64,000 nucleotides of DNA from Candidatus Latescibacterota bacterium (GTDB taxonomy: Bacteria; Latescibacterota; UBA2968; UBA8231): NCBI GenBank assembly GCA_022827835.1, contig JAJEIO010000061.1:62001-126000 (forward strand). Reading direction: 5' to 3'. Position numbers and translations under genes: made by a program. Shown piece after piece: positions 1 through 8,085 of the stretch. Under the pieces are notes generated by a model, which was not told where the DNA came from, searched no databases, and worked only from the letters and a program-made list of their open reading frames with translations. The stretch's first letter is position 1; each line of letters opens with the position of its first letter.

Positions 1-302
1 TCCATCCAGTCCGTCTCGACGTGGCAGACTGGCATCCCAATCTCGCGGGCTGCGTCCATGGCCGGGCGGATGACCTCGGCCATGATGCGCCCGGCCTCCT
101 CTGCTGACTGGGGCCAACCCATGCCGACGCAGTAGTTGACGTCCACGGGCGGCCCGTCGGGGCAGCCGATGTTCCAGCAGTGCATGCCCACTAGGGCTGT
201 CTTGTCCACTGGCAACGACAGGGTGACCTGTTCGTATCCGGGACGGTCAATCGGCAAGGCCCGGTAGTAACGGGCGGCGAGTTGTAGCGCGTTCTCTGTC
301 AT
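1..302 (-). CDS. Isochorismatase-like cysteine hydrolase, N-terminal part (cut by window edge)
   Basis: About 100 N-terminal codons are visible; the rest lies outside the window. The start ATG (complement of 300-302) overlaps the stop of the upstream aminotransferase gene in an ATGA arrangement, so the two are probably translationally coupled. The protein begins MTENALQLAARYYRALP and then has a strand reading KTALVGMHCWNIGCPDGPP, where a cysteine-hydrolase-fold protein would have its first beta strand and catalytic Asp region, followed by a helix rich in Ala/Glu and a segment GMPVCHVETDWM that resembles the second strand of isochorismatase-fold hydrolases. No catalytic Cys can be checked because the C-terminal half is missing. 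The family call is inference from this partial pattern; the reading frame itself is well supported. Confidence 0.5.
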   Translation of the reverse strand, partial: MTENALQLAARYYRALPIDRPGYEQVTLSLPVDKTALVGMHCWNIGCPDGPPVDVNYCVGMGWPQSAEEAGRIMAEVIRPAMDAAREIGMPVCHVETDWM

Positions 303-1564
303 AGCCGGTACTCGTCGGCAACGCGGCGCACAATCGCGGCCACCTGCTCGCAGTGGTGGGGCTCGTACTTATCGCAGAAGGTGCTCCAGCGGATGAAGCG
401 CTCCAGCAGCTCGTGTGCGTTTGGACAGCAGGCTGCGTCGTAGTGGTAGGTGCGCGACGCTGGGGGCTGCGAATACGGGAAACGTTTTTTCTCGGCCGCT
501 TCCGTGAGGTAGGGCAGGGCCGCTGGCAGCAGATAGTAGCGCGCTTGACTCGCTCCTAAGATGCCAGCGGCTGCTACCTGTGATCCGAATTCCTCTGCGT
601 CACATCGGAACTGCTCTAGGTCGATAGTGAATCCTGCCATCCAGCAGGAATAAACCTCGGTCTCCGGTGGGATCGGCAACGCCGAGACGCCTGGGATTTC
701 ATCGAGGAGGGTGCTTAGTAGACGGATCATGCGATCGCGCTTCTCCACCTGCGGCTGGATAATCTCTAGCTGGGCCAAGCAGATCGCCGCGGTGGACTGG
801 GTCATGCGATGGGCAAAGCCGTTGACCGTGTGTACGCGGCCGAAGTGTTCGACCATCTCTCCGCCGCGACTCTGGCCGACGAAGCGCGCCCGCTCGGCGA
901 GGTCGTCGTCGTTGGTGAGGATGCAGCCGCCCACGTCGGAGCCCATGGTTTTCTCTGCGTCGAAGGAAAAGGCACCCGCTGTCGATAGGGTGCCAGCGTA
1001 GCGGCCCTTGTAGCGGCCAAAGACTGCTTGGCAGGCGTCCTCATAAACTACTAGGCCGTGGCGTGCGGCGACTTCGTTGATGGCGTCCATGTCGCAGATC
1101 AGGCCGGTCAGATGTACGACGAGGATCGCCCGCGTGCGCCCGGAAATGCACGCCTCAATGGTCTCAGCATTGACGTTGATTGTGCCGGGTGCGGCGTCGG
1201 CGAATACGGGGATGTAGCCAGCGCTGATCAGGCCCTGCACAGTGCCGTAGTCGCTGACCGAGCTGACTACGATTTCGTCGCCGGGTTCGAAGCCGAAGGC
1301 TGCGGCCAGCACGGCTAGGGCTGGCGTGCAGCCCGGAGTGGCGATGCAGTGCGCGACGCCGTGGGCCTCGGCGAAGGCTTGCTCGAACCGGCCCACCATG
1401 TCGCAGGTGAGACCGGAATCGACTACCTCGGCTAGATACTCCATGGCTCGCGGGCCGATCTCGCGGGGAAAGGGCTGGGGCAGCGGTCCGTCGAATTCCT
1501 GCTGGGACGCGGCCCCGTAGCGCGCGTGCTCGCGTCGTCGGACGGTAGCGGGGTTGGATGTCAT
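299..1564 (-). CDS. DegT/DnrJ/EryC1/StrS family aminotransferase
   Basis: A PLP-dependent sugar- or amino-acid aminotransferase of the DegT/StrS type, 421 aa from the chosen ATG. The Schiff-base lysine is seen in SFDAEKTMGSDVGG at about residue 204, preceded by the PLP-contact strand VVYEDACQAVFG and the phosphate-binding start CIATPGCTPAL. The frame stays open 46 codons further upstream, but the ATG at 1564 has a GGAG ribosome binding site nine bases ahead and starts MTSNPATVRRREHARYG, so it is preferred. Downstream it overlaps the isochorismatase-like gene by ATGA. Families of this type usually aminate keto-sugars, but the substrate cannot be read from the sequence; no sugar-nucleotide genes lie nearby. 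Confidence 0.88.
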   Translation of the reverse strand: MTSNPATVRRREHARYGAASQQEFDGPLPQPFPREIGPRAMEYLAEVVDSGLTCDMVGRFEQAFAEAHGVAHCIATPGCTPALAVLAAAFGFEPGDEIVVSSVSDYGTVQGLISAGYIPVFADAAPGTINVNAETIEACISGRTRAILVVHLTGLICDMDAINEVAARHGLVVYEDACQAVFGRYKGRYAGTLSTAGAFSFDAEKTMGSDVGGCILTNDDDLAERARFVGQSRGGEMVEHFGRVHTVNGFAHRMTQSTAAICLAQLEIIQPQVEKRDRMIRLLSTLLDEIPGVSALPIPPETEVYSCWMAGFTIDLEQFRCDAEEFGSQVAAAGILGASQARYYLLPAALPYLTEAAEKKRFPYSQPPASRTYHYDAACCPNAHELLERFIRWSTFCDKYEPHHCEQVAAIVRRVADEYRL

Positions 1565-1767
1565 GGGCGGCTCCGATTTGCGGAAAATAGGTGCTCTAGT
1601 GTTTGATATAATCTGGCAGGTGTCAAGCTCTAGAACTAGCGGGTATTGAGCCGATGGCGCGGCCCCTTGGATCAACGGCGCATTGAGCGGCCTAGCCAGC
1701 ACTTGATAAAGTCCCCATTTGGCATAATTTGTGGCATTATTTCACCTGCATTGGGAATTGCGGAACT

Positions 1768-2982
1768 ATGGCCACCGAGACTGCTGGACGCGCCAAAGAT
1801 TACAAGGCGATGATAAGAGAAGCTGTTTCCTGCGGGGAAACATTCCTCAGACTCACTATGAGTGGCGGGATTCGAGGCGAGTCCATCCCTTGGATTAAGG
1901 CTGTGGTACGTCCTGTCGAGTTGAGAGGTGAAAGGCACTACCAATTTATCTACTACGAAAGCAAAAAGGGAATAACCAAGAACTACAGCGGCGCAGAGTT
2001 TCCCCAGAGACTCGAAGCCTTGCTCTCCATGCCGTTCCGCCTCATCCACGTGCAGACGACGAGCGGCGACCTCCATATACGCATCACCAAAAAGGGGAAA
2101 GTGCTACTCACAAAAGCTAGACCTTCCCGAACTGAACCGCGGCCACATCTGGCACACAACCGCGTCAAAGGTTATCCGATTCCCCGGGATACTCCAGATC
2201 GATTTCTCCAGGGCATTGGCATCATGGATTCGTCTGGCGAAGTAAAGCCCACCATGCAGAACAAATTCCGCCAGATCAACGAGTTTATCAGGCTCATGAG
2301 TCAGGCCATTGCGAGGAGTGGTCTCGCCGGCCGAGAACTGACGATTGTCGATTGCGGCTGTGGGAATGCCTATCTGACCTTTGCCGGGTACCACTATCTG
2401 CATCACATTCAGGGCGTATCGGTCCGAGTCATTGGGATTGATAGAGAAGTCGAACTCATTGAGCAATGCAACGAGTTGTGCGATTCTCTGGGCTGGAGCG
2501 GGTTGGAGTTTTTCCAAGCCCGGATCGCCGATTATGCGGCTGAGGTCGCTCCGGATATCGTCCTGAGTCTACACGCGTGCGACACTGCGACCGATGAGGC
2601 GATTGCACAGGGAGTAGTCTGGCAGAGCCCCATCATTCTCGCGGCCCCTTGCTGCCAGCACGAATTGCGTCCCCAGATTGAAGCTTCTCCGTTTGAGCCG
2701 GTGCTGAAACACGGCATTTTAAAGCAGAGAACCGCCGATATCCTAACGGATGCCTGTCGCGCACAAATACTGCGCATTTTGGGCTACCGCACAGATGTGG
2801 TCCAATTCATAGACTCGAAACACACGCCCAAGAATCTGATGATCCGCGCCGAGAAAACCTCAAACCTGGGAAATCGGTCGGCCATAGCGCAGTACAAGGC
2901 CCTCACCGATTTTTGGAAAATTGAGCCGAGTCTCGAAAGGTTATTGCAAGACGAACTCGCACCGTATTTCGAGCGCGATTGA
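1768..2982 (+). CDS. Class I SAM-dependent methyltransferase, Methyltransf_32-like
   Basis: 404 aa. The C-terminal half is a Rossmann methyltransferase: SAM motif I reads IVDCGCGNAYLTF at about residues 193-205, motif II has the acidic IGIDRE, and a later stretch LSLHACDTATDEAI followed by PCCQHEL is characteristic of the METTL25/Methyltransf_32 group thought to act on RNA or protein. The N-terminal 150 residues form a separate region with no domain I can name, ending in the basic, PRP-rich segment before HNRVKGYPIP. An upstream TTG at 1729 would add 13 residues, but the ATG at 1768 is preferred. It is transcribed divergently from the aminotransferase gene. The substrate is unknown. Confidence 0.78.
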   Translation: MATETAGRAKDYKAMIREAVSCGETFLRLTMSGGIRGESIPWIKAVVRPVELRGERHYQFIYYESKKGITKNYSGAEFPQRLEALLSMPFRLIHVQTTSGDLHIRITKKGKVLLTKARPSRTEPRPHLAHNRVKGYPIPRDTPDRFLQGIGIMDSSGEVKPTMQNKFRQINEFIRLMSQAIARSGLAGRELTIVDCGCGNAYLTFAGYHYLHHIQGVSVRVIGIDREVELIEQCNELCDSLGWSGLEFFQARIADYAAEVAPDIVLSLHACDTATDEAIAQGVVWQSPIILAAPCCQHELRPQIEASPFEPVLKHGILKQRTADILTDACRAQILRILGYRTDVVQFIDSKHTPKNLMIRAEKTSNLGNRSAIAQYKALTDFWKIEPSLERLLQDELAPYFERD

Positions 2983-3010
2983 GCATGACTGAGGCGCGGG
3001 ATCGGACGTG

Positions 3011-3976
3011 TTAAGCGCCGATGCAATCCAGCCAATCCCAACCCGCAATTTTTCGCAGCAACTCCATCCTCTCCGGGATGTGATAGTTCAATAGCAGTCG
3101 TCGTAGCACAGCTACTGTTAGAAACCACCGGAGGACGCCATCTTTCCCAATGGGTTCAGGCTTGTCTGTTGCCGCGATATACGCCTCGACAAAATGCTTG
3201 GCGAGATCTAGGGATACTTCGGGGAAAAGACATTCCCGACCTCCGAATTGGAGCGATGCGAATGCCACATCGTAGAGCGAGTAGTCAATGACGGCCATGT
3301 CGAAGTCCCACACTGTGGCGATCTTCGACTCCCATATTCGCAAATTAGCAGGGCGGTAGTCTTGGTGCGTGATCGACAGCATTCCCCACTCGTCGCATAG
3401 TGACTTTATAGCGGGGGCGTTGGATTGTATGAAGTGGAGTTGAGATTGAAGGAATGCTGTGTCATCCTCGCTTAGCTCGTTCCAATGGAAAGCTCCAGCT
3501 ATTTTTGGCGACAATTCAGCCCATCTGGTCGAAGGTACGTAGTACCAACCCAAGTCCTCTCTTGCTGATTCGGCTCGGAGTTCATCCCCGTATTTGCGAC
3601 CTGCCGAATGAAGCGCCGCTAGCGTCTGGGCTGCCGCAGTAATCAGATCACGGGAGTCCCACGGAGGATGCTCGTCGGATGGCATGTAGGGGCTCAACAC
3701 CCACCAGTCTTCCCCTCCCCAGTAGCAGTACCTTCCATCTAGTGTCTGAATCGGCAATGAAACTTGTCTAAAGCCGTTGTTTTTGAGGACTTCCATTAGC
3801 TGGAACTGATAGCTCTTTACCATTCTGTCTGCTTGGAACGGAGAGCAGGATAGGACGAATTGCCCCTGAGACGATTCTATGAAGAAGTGAGTGCTGAAAT
3901 GCGCTCGCGATTCAATCAGCCGCAGATTAGTGAGACCGTAAACGGCAGTGGCGATGTCGTTCCAGCGATTGTCCAT
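3011..3976 (-). CDS. Aminoglycoside-phosphotransferase-fold kinase
   Basis: 321 aa, the usual size for an APH/choline-kinase-fold small-molecule kinase. The catalytic loop is visible as ITHQDYRPANLRIWE (catalytic Asp near residue 202, Asn eight residues later) and the metal-binding motif as TVWDFDMAVIDY near residue 222; together these correspond to HxDxxxxN and DFD. The N-terminal lobe has the expected short strands (FVLSCSPFQADRM). The gene begins with ATG at 3976 and lies downstream of a GC-rich hairpin after the RNase H-like gene, so it may have its own transcript. It could phosphorylate an amino alcohol, homoserine-like compound or antibiotic; nothing nearby identifies the substrate. Confidence 0.8.
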   Translation of the reverse strand: MDNRWNDIATAVYGLTNLRLIESRAHFSTHFFIESSQGQFVLSCSPFQADRMVKSYQFQLMEVLKNNGFRQVSLPIQTLDGRYCYWGGEDWWVLSPYMPSDEHPPWDSRDLITAAAQTLAALHSAGRKYGDELRAESAREDLGWYYVPSTRWAELSPKIAGAFHWNELSEDDTAFLQSQLHFIQSNAPAIKSLCDEWGMLSITHQDYRPANLRIWESKIATVWDFDMAVIDYSLYDVAFASLQFGGRECLFPEVSLDLAKHFVEAYIAATDKPEPIGKDGVLRWFLTVAVLRRLLLNYHIPERMELLRKIAGWDWLDCIGA

Positions 3977-4001
3977 GTGGGCTCGGTGAGTTGTAGCACT
4001 A

Positions 4002-4029
4002 GTGCCCCGATGGTATAGAGCCGGGGCAC
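4002..4029 (-). terminator. GC-rich hairpin between RNase H-like and kinase genes
   Basis: GTGCCCCG at 4002-4009 pairs perfectly with CGGGGCAC at 4022-4029 around a 12-base loop. It sits just past the stop codon of the minus-strand RNase H-like gene and before the kinase start. There is no strong T tract on either strand, so termination efficiency is uncertain; it could equally be an mRNA-end stabiliser. Confidence 0.4.
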
Positions 4030-4033
4030 GATG

Positions 4034-4582
4034 TTAAGCGATTTCGCAACGCGTACGCGAGTTGGTCCCGACCATGTCCTTTTGACACAGGCCATGAGCG
4101 ACAGTGTTCCATCGTCTGAAGGCACATTCGCCCCCGGTTTCCAGCCCGTAATGCACGAACACGGCACTCCGTAGCTTTTCGAGACGAGTCCTCGCCTGTA
4201 AAACCCCTTCACACAGCCGAGGGTGGTGCATGCGGCGCCAGCCATTGATGTAATATGCTGTCCACAGGTAGTCCGACACGATAGTGATTCTCTCACTCGG
4301 TAGGCAATTCTCTAGGCCCAATACGACGCCATCGAGTTCAGCAACCACGCTGTTGGACTGTGATTCGCTCCGTCCTGCTATCCGGTGCTCTTCGGTTCCC
4401 GGACGCACAATGACAGCCGAGAATCTTCCATCACCGCCACCGTCCGTGAAGACCCAAGTTCGCCCCGAATCCGCCGAGTACTTTCGGCGCAGGGAGATCG
4501 GCCAGGTGTGACGTTCGCGCTCGAAGGTGGCCAACCGCGTTGTCTGCACTCTAAGTGGAAGCTTGTTAGATGAAATGCTCAT
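4034..4582 (-). CDS. RNase H-like domain protein
   Basis: 182 aa with an RNase H fold pattern: first strand WVFTDGGGDGRFSAVIV (Asp near residue 46), the helix with NSVVAELDGVVLGLE carrying the conserved Glu, and strand ITIVSDYLWTAYYINGW carrying the third acidic residue. The place of the fourth acidic residue reads NTVAHGLCQKD, so the usual Asp of the N-x-x-A-D pattern appears to be His. This could be a degenerate, non-catalytic or specialised ribonuclease HI relative. Its ATG overlaps the stop of the upstream PhyH gene (ATGA), so the two are co-translated; why a PhyH oxygenase would be coupled to an RNase H-like protein is unclear. Confidence 0.6.
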   Translation of the reverse strand: MSISSNKLPLRVQTTRLATFERERHTWPISLRRKYSADSGRTWVFTDGGGDGRFSAVIVRPGTEEHRIAGRSESQSNSVVAELDGVVLGLENCLPSERITIVSDYLWTAYYINGWRRMHHPRLCEGVLQARTRLEKLRSAVFVHYGLETGGECAFRRWNTVAHGLCQKDMVGTNSRTRCEIA

Positions 4583-5430
4583 TTCGGCGGCTGTTCGATG
4601 CCGTCGAGGATGATATCGAACTGGTCTTCGGGTGCGTAGTACGCGCCGGGCGCGCTATTAGGGCCGATGTCGCCCATCAGGCGTCGCTGGCGCGGTGTCA
4701 TGCGCGCTAGTACTTCGGGCGGTGCTTTCTCGTAGTCCCACGGCCGCGACCATAGCTGCCCGTAGCGAAAGGTAACGCTGCGCCGGATGTTTTCGCCCTC
4801 ATTCGGAGCCACGCCGTGCCACAGGCCGTAGGTGAAGATGACGGCGTCGCCGGCTTCGGCGACTAGCTGGACGCCGTCCTCCGGCCATGCTTCCTTGGCA
4901 AAACCCTCCTCGGGAAAGTCTCGGCGATGGCTGCCGGGCACGAAGCAGAAGTTGGCCCGGTTATCTTTGGGGATGTCGGTCAGGAAATACTGGATCTTGA
5001 AGTTGAGCGGGCGGCTGTCTGGCGCGACGCGGAACTCGCGCAATGAGGCACCTCCATCGGTGTGCCAGCCGAAGGGCATGTCCCCACTGGGATAGCGGAC
5101 GTAGATCACCGTGCCCATGATCTGGAGATAGGGGCCTATCAGATCGACGATGACGCCGAAGGTGCTAGGATGGTCGATCAGCGAATCGAAATTCGGGGAC
5201 CGCTCGACTGTCTGGATGATGTTGAGGGCGTCCTGCTCGCGGGCCTCGGGATGGGTCTCGCGGTATTTGGCGACCACCTCGTCGGTAGCGGATAGATAGT
5301 TTGCGACTTGGTCGCGGGTGAGGGCACCCTTGAGCAGGAGATAGCCCTTTTCCACCCAGTCGCGCCTCATGTCGTCAGTGAGGCGTTGCATGGCAGTCTC
5401 GGTTTGTTTAGGAGTGGGTAGTGTGCTCAA
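4579..5430 (-). CDS. Phytanoyl-CoA dioxygenase family protein (canonical HxD)
   Basis: 283 aa Fe(II)/2-oxoglutarate oxygenase of the PhyH family, which hydroxylates or otherwise oxidises unactivated carbon centres. The facial triad is intact: HTD in PFGWHTDGGAS (about residues 123-125) and the distal His in YGLWHGVAPNEGE (about 205), followed by the 2-oxoglutarate-binding Arg in IRRSVTFRYG. The N-terminal YLLLKGALTRDQV and the central FCFVPGSHRR are typical family segments. A second in-frame ATG 13 codons downstream is also possible as the start. It overlaps the RNase H-like gene by four bases. Substrate unknown. Confidence 0.9.
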   Translation of the reverse strand: MSTLPTPKQTETAMQRLTDDMRRDWVEKGYLLLKGALTRDQVANYLSATDEVVAKYRETHPEAREQDALNIIQTVERSPNFDSLIDHPSTFGVIVDLIGPYLQIMGTVIYVRYPSGDMPFGWHTDGGASLREFRVAPDSRPLNFKIQYFLTDIPKDNRANFCFVPGSHRRDFPEEGFAKEAWPEDGVQLVAEAGDAVIFTYGLWHGVAPNEGENIRRSVTFRYGQLWSRPWDYEKAPPEVLARMTPRQRRLMGDIGPNSAPGAYYAPEDQFDIILDGIEQPPK

Positions 5431-5498
5431 AAATAGGATGTTCCAGCCCCGGAAAAAAGGATGACTCAGTCTAGGGTCTGCCCAGTCGAGAGATTATG

Positions 5499-6329
5499 TC
5501 ACTTGGTCACCATCCAGTAGGTATCATCCATGTGCTCGGAACCCACGTACGGCTTGCCGTCATAGCTCCCGTATAGCTCCCACTGGTCAAATCCACCTAG
5601 GCGTAGCAGCAACTGGAATTCCTCCTTGTGGATCCATCGAGCCTGCATGGGCACTTGGACCGTCTCTCCATCATACCTGAAGATCCACGTGTAGGTCTCC
5701 GTCTGCATTGTCAGATCACAAATTTTCGTATGAGAAACCTCAATCGGTCTCCCCGTCTCGGGATGATCGAACTTGCCGAATTCTTCCTCTGCTGGTGGGG
5801 CGTCTTGGTGAAGGAGCAAGTCTTCTGTGTAGGAGGGAATGTAGAAGTTTAGGAGCAGACGTCCACCCGGCTGCAGACAGTCATGGACTCGCCGCAGACA
5901 GGTGATCTGGTTCTGCTGCGTCGATAGCATCATGATGGAACTGGCAGGTATGAGCACTGCTTCGAACGGGTGATCATAGCTGAAGTCGACGAGATCCTGT
6001 TGTGTGATTCGCGAATCTATGTCTGAAAGGCCCAATCCTGCCGCCTTGCGTCTGAGTACTTTCAGCATGGGTAGCGAGGCATCAAACCCGAAGATATCAA
6101 ACCCATTCAGCAGCAAAGGCAACATAATGGAACCAGTTCCGCAGGCGGCCTCCAGGATAGCACCGCGCGTGTCTTGCAGATGTTCGCGATAAAAGTGCAG
6201 CTCGCGTTTATGCTGTTTAGAGCGCCCGCCGGCCTCGTTCCATCGGTCGTAGATCAGCGCCCACCAGCGGCTATAGTAGTTGCTTCCAGTCTCCGGCAAG
6301 AGTTCTCCTGCGTTTTGTCTAAACATCAT
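5499..6329 (-). CDS. Class I SAM-dependent methyltransferase
   Basis: 276 aa. Motif I reads LEAACGTGSIMLPLL, followed by the acidic end of strand 2 in IFGFDASLPMLKVL and by the post-motif strand AVLIPASSIMML; the domain ends in a beta-rich C-terminal part (PVQ-type sheet, WELYGSYDGKPY) common to small-molecule methyltransferases. It shares overall architecture with the next methyltransferase upstream (6402-7190) and both genes are preceded by copies of the same intergenic element. They are probably diverged paralogues acting on different substrates. The first two codons are both ATG; the first is given. Confidence 0.85.
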   Translation of the reverse strand: MMFRQNAGELLPETGSNYYSRWWALIYDRWNEAGGRSKQHKRELHFYREHLQDTRGAILEAACGTGSIMLPLLLNGFDIFGFDASLPMLKVLRRKAAGLGLSDIDSRITQQDLVDFSYDHPFEAVLIPASSIMMLSTQQNQITCLRRVHDCLQPGGRLLLNFYIPSYTEDLLLHQDAPPAEEEFGKFDHPETGRPIEVSHTKICDLTMQTETYTWIFRYDGETVQVPMQARWIHKEEFQLLLRLGGFDQWELYGSYDGKPYVGSEHMDDTYWMVTK

Positions 6330-6392
6330 TCCAGGTCAGATAACGTCTTCCGGTTTGCGAACCTAGTGCAGCGGACTGCCGAAGGCCAAGGC
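6327..6392. repeat. Intergenic element, copy A
   Basis: This spacer shares three ordered blocks with 7225-7277: CATT(C/T)CAGGT, then CCGGTTTGCGAACC (identical 14 bases), then a tgCCGAAGGC block. The blocks contain small inverted repeats (GGTT-TGCG-AACC and GCC-GAA-GGC). It lies immediately before the start of the 5499-6329 methyltransferase on the minus strand. It could be a mobile palindromic element, a cassette-type recombination site or a regulatory leader. The 11-mer GTCAGATAACG at 6335-6345 recurs in the opposite orientation at 50508-50518. Confidence 0.5.
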
Positions 6393-6401
6393 GCGAAAAG
6401 A

Positions 6402-7190
6402 CTATTGCCGACGCTTTAGCAGGAATATCATTTCGGGTGCCTCGGGCCCGATTGGTTGCCGGTCAAAGGATCCGAATTCTTCTACGCTCTCAAGACCAGC
6501 AGCGTAAAAAAGAAGTTTAAGGTGAGGATAGGTATAGAAGCTCATCTTCAACGGCTGCGCTTCCTCAGACAGAACTTTATCACCCTCACACAATCGGAAG
6601 ATGAACCTGCCCGAGAAGTTTAGATTGATTAGGTCAATCTCGTCCTTTACAAAGTACCGTCGGATCATCCGATCCGTCCCATCTTGTGTGGGCCACTCCA
6701 GGTCCAAGTATTCTTCGCCGACGCCCGTTAGAATTTTGGCGAAATTGGGATTGAATACGTCAAACGCGAGGATGCCACCATCTGCCAAGTGTCTTCCCGC
6801 GTTTTGCAGGGCCGCCAGTTGATCTTCCGTGGTGTACATGTGCTGCATGGGTCTGAATGGAATTACTACCAAGGAAAATTGATCGTCCAGATAATGGGTG
6901 CGAAAATCTCCCTCTACGACTCGTGTCCGCCGTCGTACGCCTGCAGGCTCTTTGGCGAGCTTGGCGCGCAAGACCTCCAGCATGGAATGAGAAGCATCCA
7001 TCCCCGTGACATCAACGCCTTGTCGCGCCAGTGGCAAGGTAATTCTCCCAGTACCGCAGCCAAATTCGAGGACCGGGCCACCATACTCATTGGCTAGATC
7101 GAGATAGAAGTCCCTGTCCACCAAGTCTTCCTTGACGCTATATGCCGCGTCGTAATGCTTTGCTCCCGAACTGTAGGAATCATCAATCAT
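6402..7190 (-). CDS. Class I SAM-dependent methyltransferase
   Basis: 262 aa. Motif I is LEFGCGTGRITLPLA, strand 2 ends VTGMDASHSMLEVL, and the post-I acidic region is VVEGDFRTHYLDDQF followed by LVVIPFRPMQHM. The C-terminal half has the strand pattern of small-molecule methyltransferases (LKMSFYTYPHLKLLFYAAG). It is followed on the same strand by a second methyltransferase of the same layout, separated by about 70 bases that hold a repeated element. The gene could methylate a metabolite or natural product; no biosynthetic core enzyme is adjacent. Confidence 0.85.
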   Translation of the reverse strand: MIDDSYSSGAKHYDAAYSVKEDLVDRDFYLDLANEYGGPVLEFGCGTGRITLPLARQGVDVTGMDASHSMLEVLRAKLAKEPAGVRRRTRVVEGDFRTHYLDDQFSLVVIPFRPMQHMYTTEDQLAALQNAGRHLADGGILAFDVFNPNFAKILTGVGEEYLDLEWPTQDGTDRMIRRYFVKDEIDLINLNFSGRFIFRLCEGDKVLSEEAQPLKMSFYTYPHLKLLFYAAGLESVEEFGSFDRQPIGPEAPEMIFLLKRRQ

Positions 7191-7224
7191 TGTGAGTTGC
7201 CTATTGTAACTGTTAGGGTTAATC

Positions 7225-7277
7225 CATTTCAGGTAGGATTCGCCGGTTTGCGAACCCCAAAAGGATTGCCGAAGGCA
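7225..7277. repeat. Intergenic element, copy B
   Basis: Second copy of the element at 6327-6392, with the identical 14-base block CCGGTTTGCGAACC and a hairpin block TTGCCGAAGGCAA that is a perfect five-base stem around GAA. It lies between the GNAT gene and the 6402-7190 methyltransferase, near the latter's start on the minus strand. The two copies differ in spacer length between blocks, which suggests that the blocks rather than the spacer are constrained. Confidence 0.5.
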
Positions 7278-7319
7278 AGTTGATTTGCCAGCCGGGTGGG
7301 GTCCGGGCGAGGCCCTGCT

Positions 7320-7757
7320 TCAAGAAGGCCTCTCCAACTGAATGTGAGTGTCGGTCTTTCCTACGTGCTGAAATCCATACCTTTTGTAGAATGACAGCGC
7401 TCGGTCATTGCCATTGATTACCTGCAACTGCAGAGGAACGCGTAGCTGCGTGGCCTCTTGGATCAGATGCTCCATGCAACTACTCCCGATGCCCTTGCCT
7501 TGATGCTCTGGAAGAATGAAGAGCTGAAAAATCTTCAGGGCATCAGGTGTTGTTTCTGCGGAAAGAATACCAACGTCGAGCCCTTTTGACTGAATTACCT
7601 GAAAATCCTGTGACGCAAACCGCATCTGGTGGTTGGCTCTTTCGCGTTCTTCATCCCAACCCCTCACCCTTTCTGCGTATTCTCGGAACGCTAGCTCTCG
7701 GACGAGGTAGCAAAACTCACAGTCTGCTTCCACGGCCTTCCTAAATTCCAAGGTCAT
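7320..7757 (-). CDS. GNAT family N-acetyltransferase
   Basis: 145 aa acetyl-CoA-dependent acetyltransferase. The pyrophosphate-binding motif A is seen as LFILPEHQGKGIGSS at about residues 79-93, preceded by strand 4 DALKIFQLF and followed by the C-terminal NDRALSFYKRYGFQHVG that packs on the acetyl-CoA. The start ATG at 7757 is preceded by an AAGGA-type site. It is the first gene of the minus-strand series running towards the two methyltransferases. The acceptor substrate cannot be deduced; drug, amino acid or protein N-terminal acetylation are all possible. Confidence 0.9.
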   Translation of the reverse strand: MTLEFRKAVEADCEFCYLVRELAFREYAERVRGWDEERERANHQMRFASQDFQVIQSKGLDVGILSAETTPDALKIFQLFILPEHQGKGIGSSCMEHLIQEATQLRVPLQLQVINGNDRALSFYKRYGFQHVGKTDTHIQLERPS

Positions 7758-8085
7758 TCATTGTAATCCTTGCTTGAATTGACTTTTTACTGAAAGGATC
7801 TGTAACTCCGCCCGAGTGCCGCATTCAAGATTGGACATCGACGGGCAAGTTCCATTTTTGGGCTGTTGGCGTATAACTGCTCAAAGGTACCTCTCTTGAT
7901 GCACAGTCGCAATCGCAACGAGCGATCAGATCCCTAGATGCAGCGAGCTAGGCAGCGGATGGTTGACGCACAGGCACGGAGCCGTCCCCCGTCCGGTGCT
8001 TCTTAAACTCAGTACCCACCCAACGCGTCTGTTGGCACTAGCGCTTCTGTTGTATACTCATGGTAACAAAGGAAACCTTAGAGAT
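7758..8085. other. Intergenic region, 328 bp, divergent
   Basis: This is the only stretch over 300 bases without a confident gene. It separates the minus-strand GNAT gene from the plus-strand DCC/sulfatase pair. The plus frame of the DCC gene is open through part of it but without a convincing start. Apart from a promoter-like sequence near 8032-8058 I see no repeat, RNA or other structure in it. Confidence 0.6.
8032..8058 (+). promoter_or_regulatory. Candidate sigma-70-type promoter for the DCC/sulfatase pair
   Basis: TTGGCA at 8032-8037 and TATACT at 8053-8058 are separated by 15 bases, slightly shorter than the usual 16-18. The position, 28 bases before the ATG at 8086, fits a promoter for the DCC-family gene and the sulfatase that follows six bases after it. 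This is a match by eye only. Confidence 0.35.

Noticed and set aside
1597..1625. TTGACA-like -35 sequence upstream of the aminotransferase gene on the minus strand
   Set aside because: No acceptable -10 box occurs at 15-19 bases from it, so I did not list it as a promoter.
6327..7277. Labelling the intergenic repeats as integron attC sites
   Set aside because: The core-site consensus at both ends could not be matched and no integron integrase is present.
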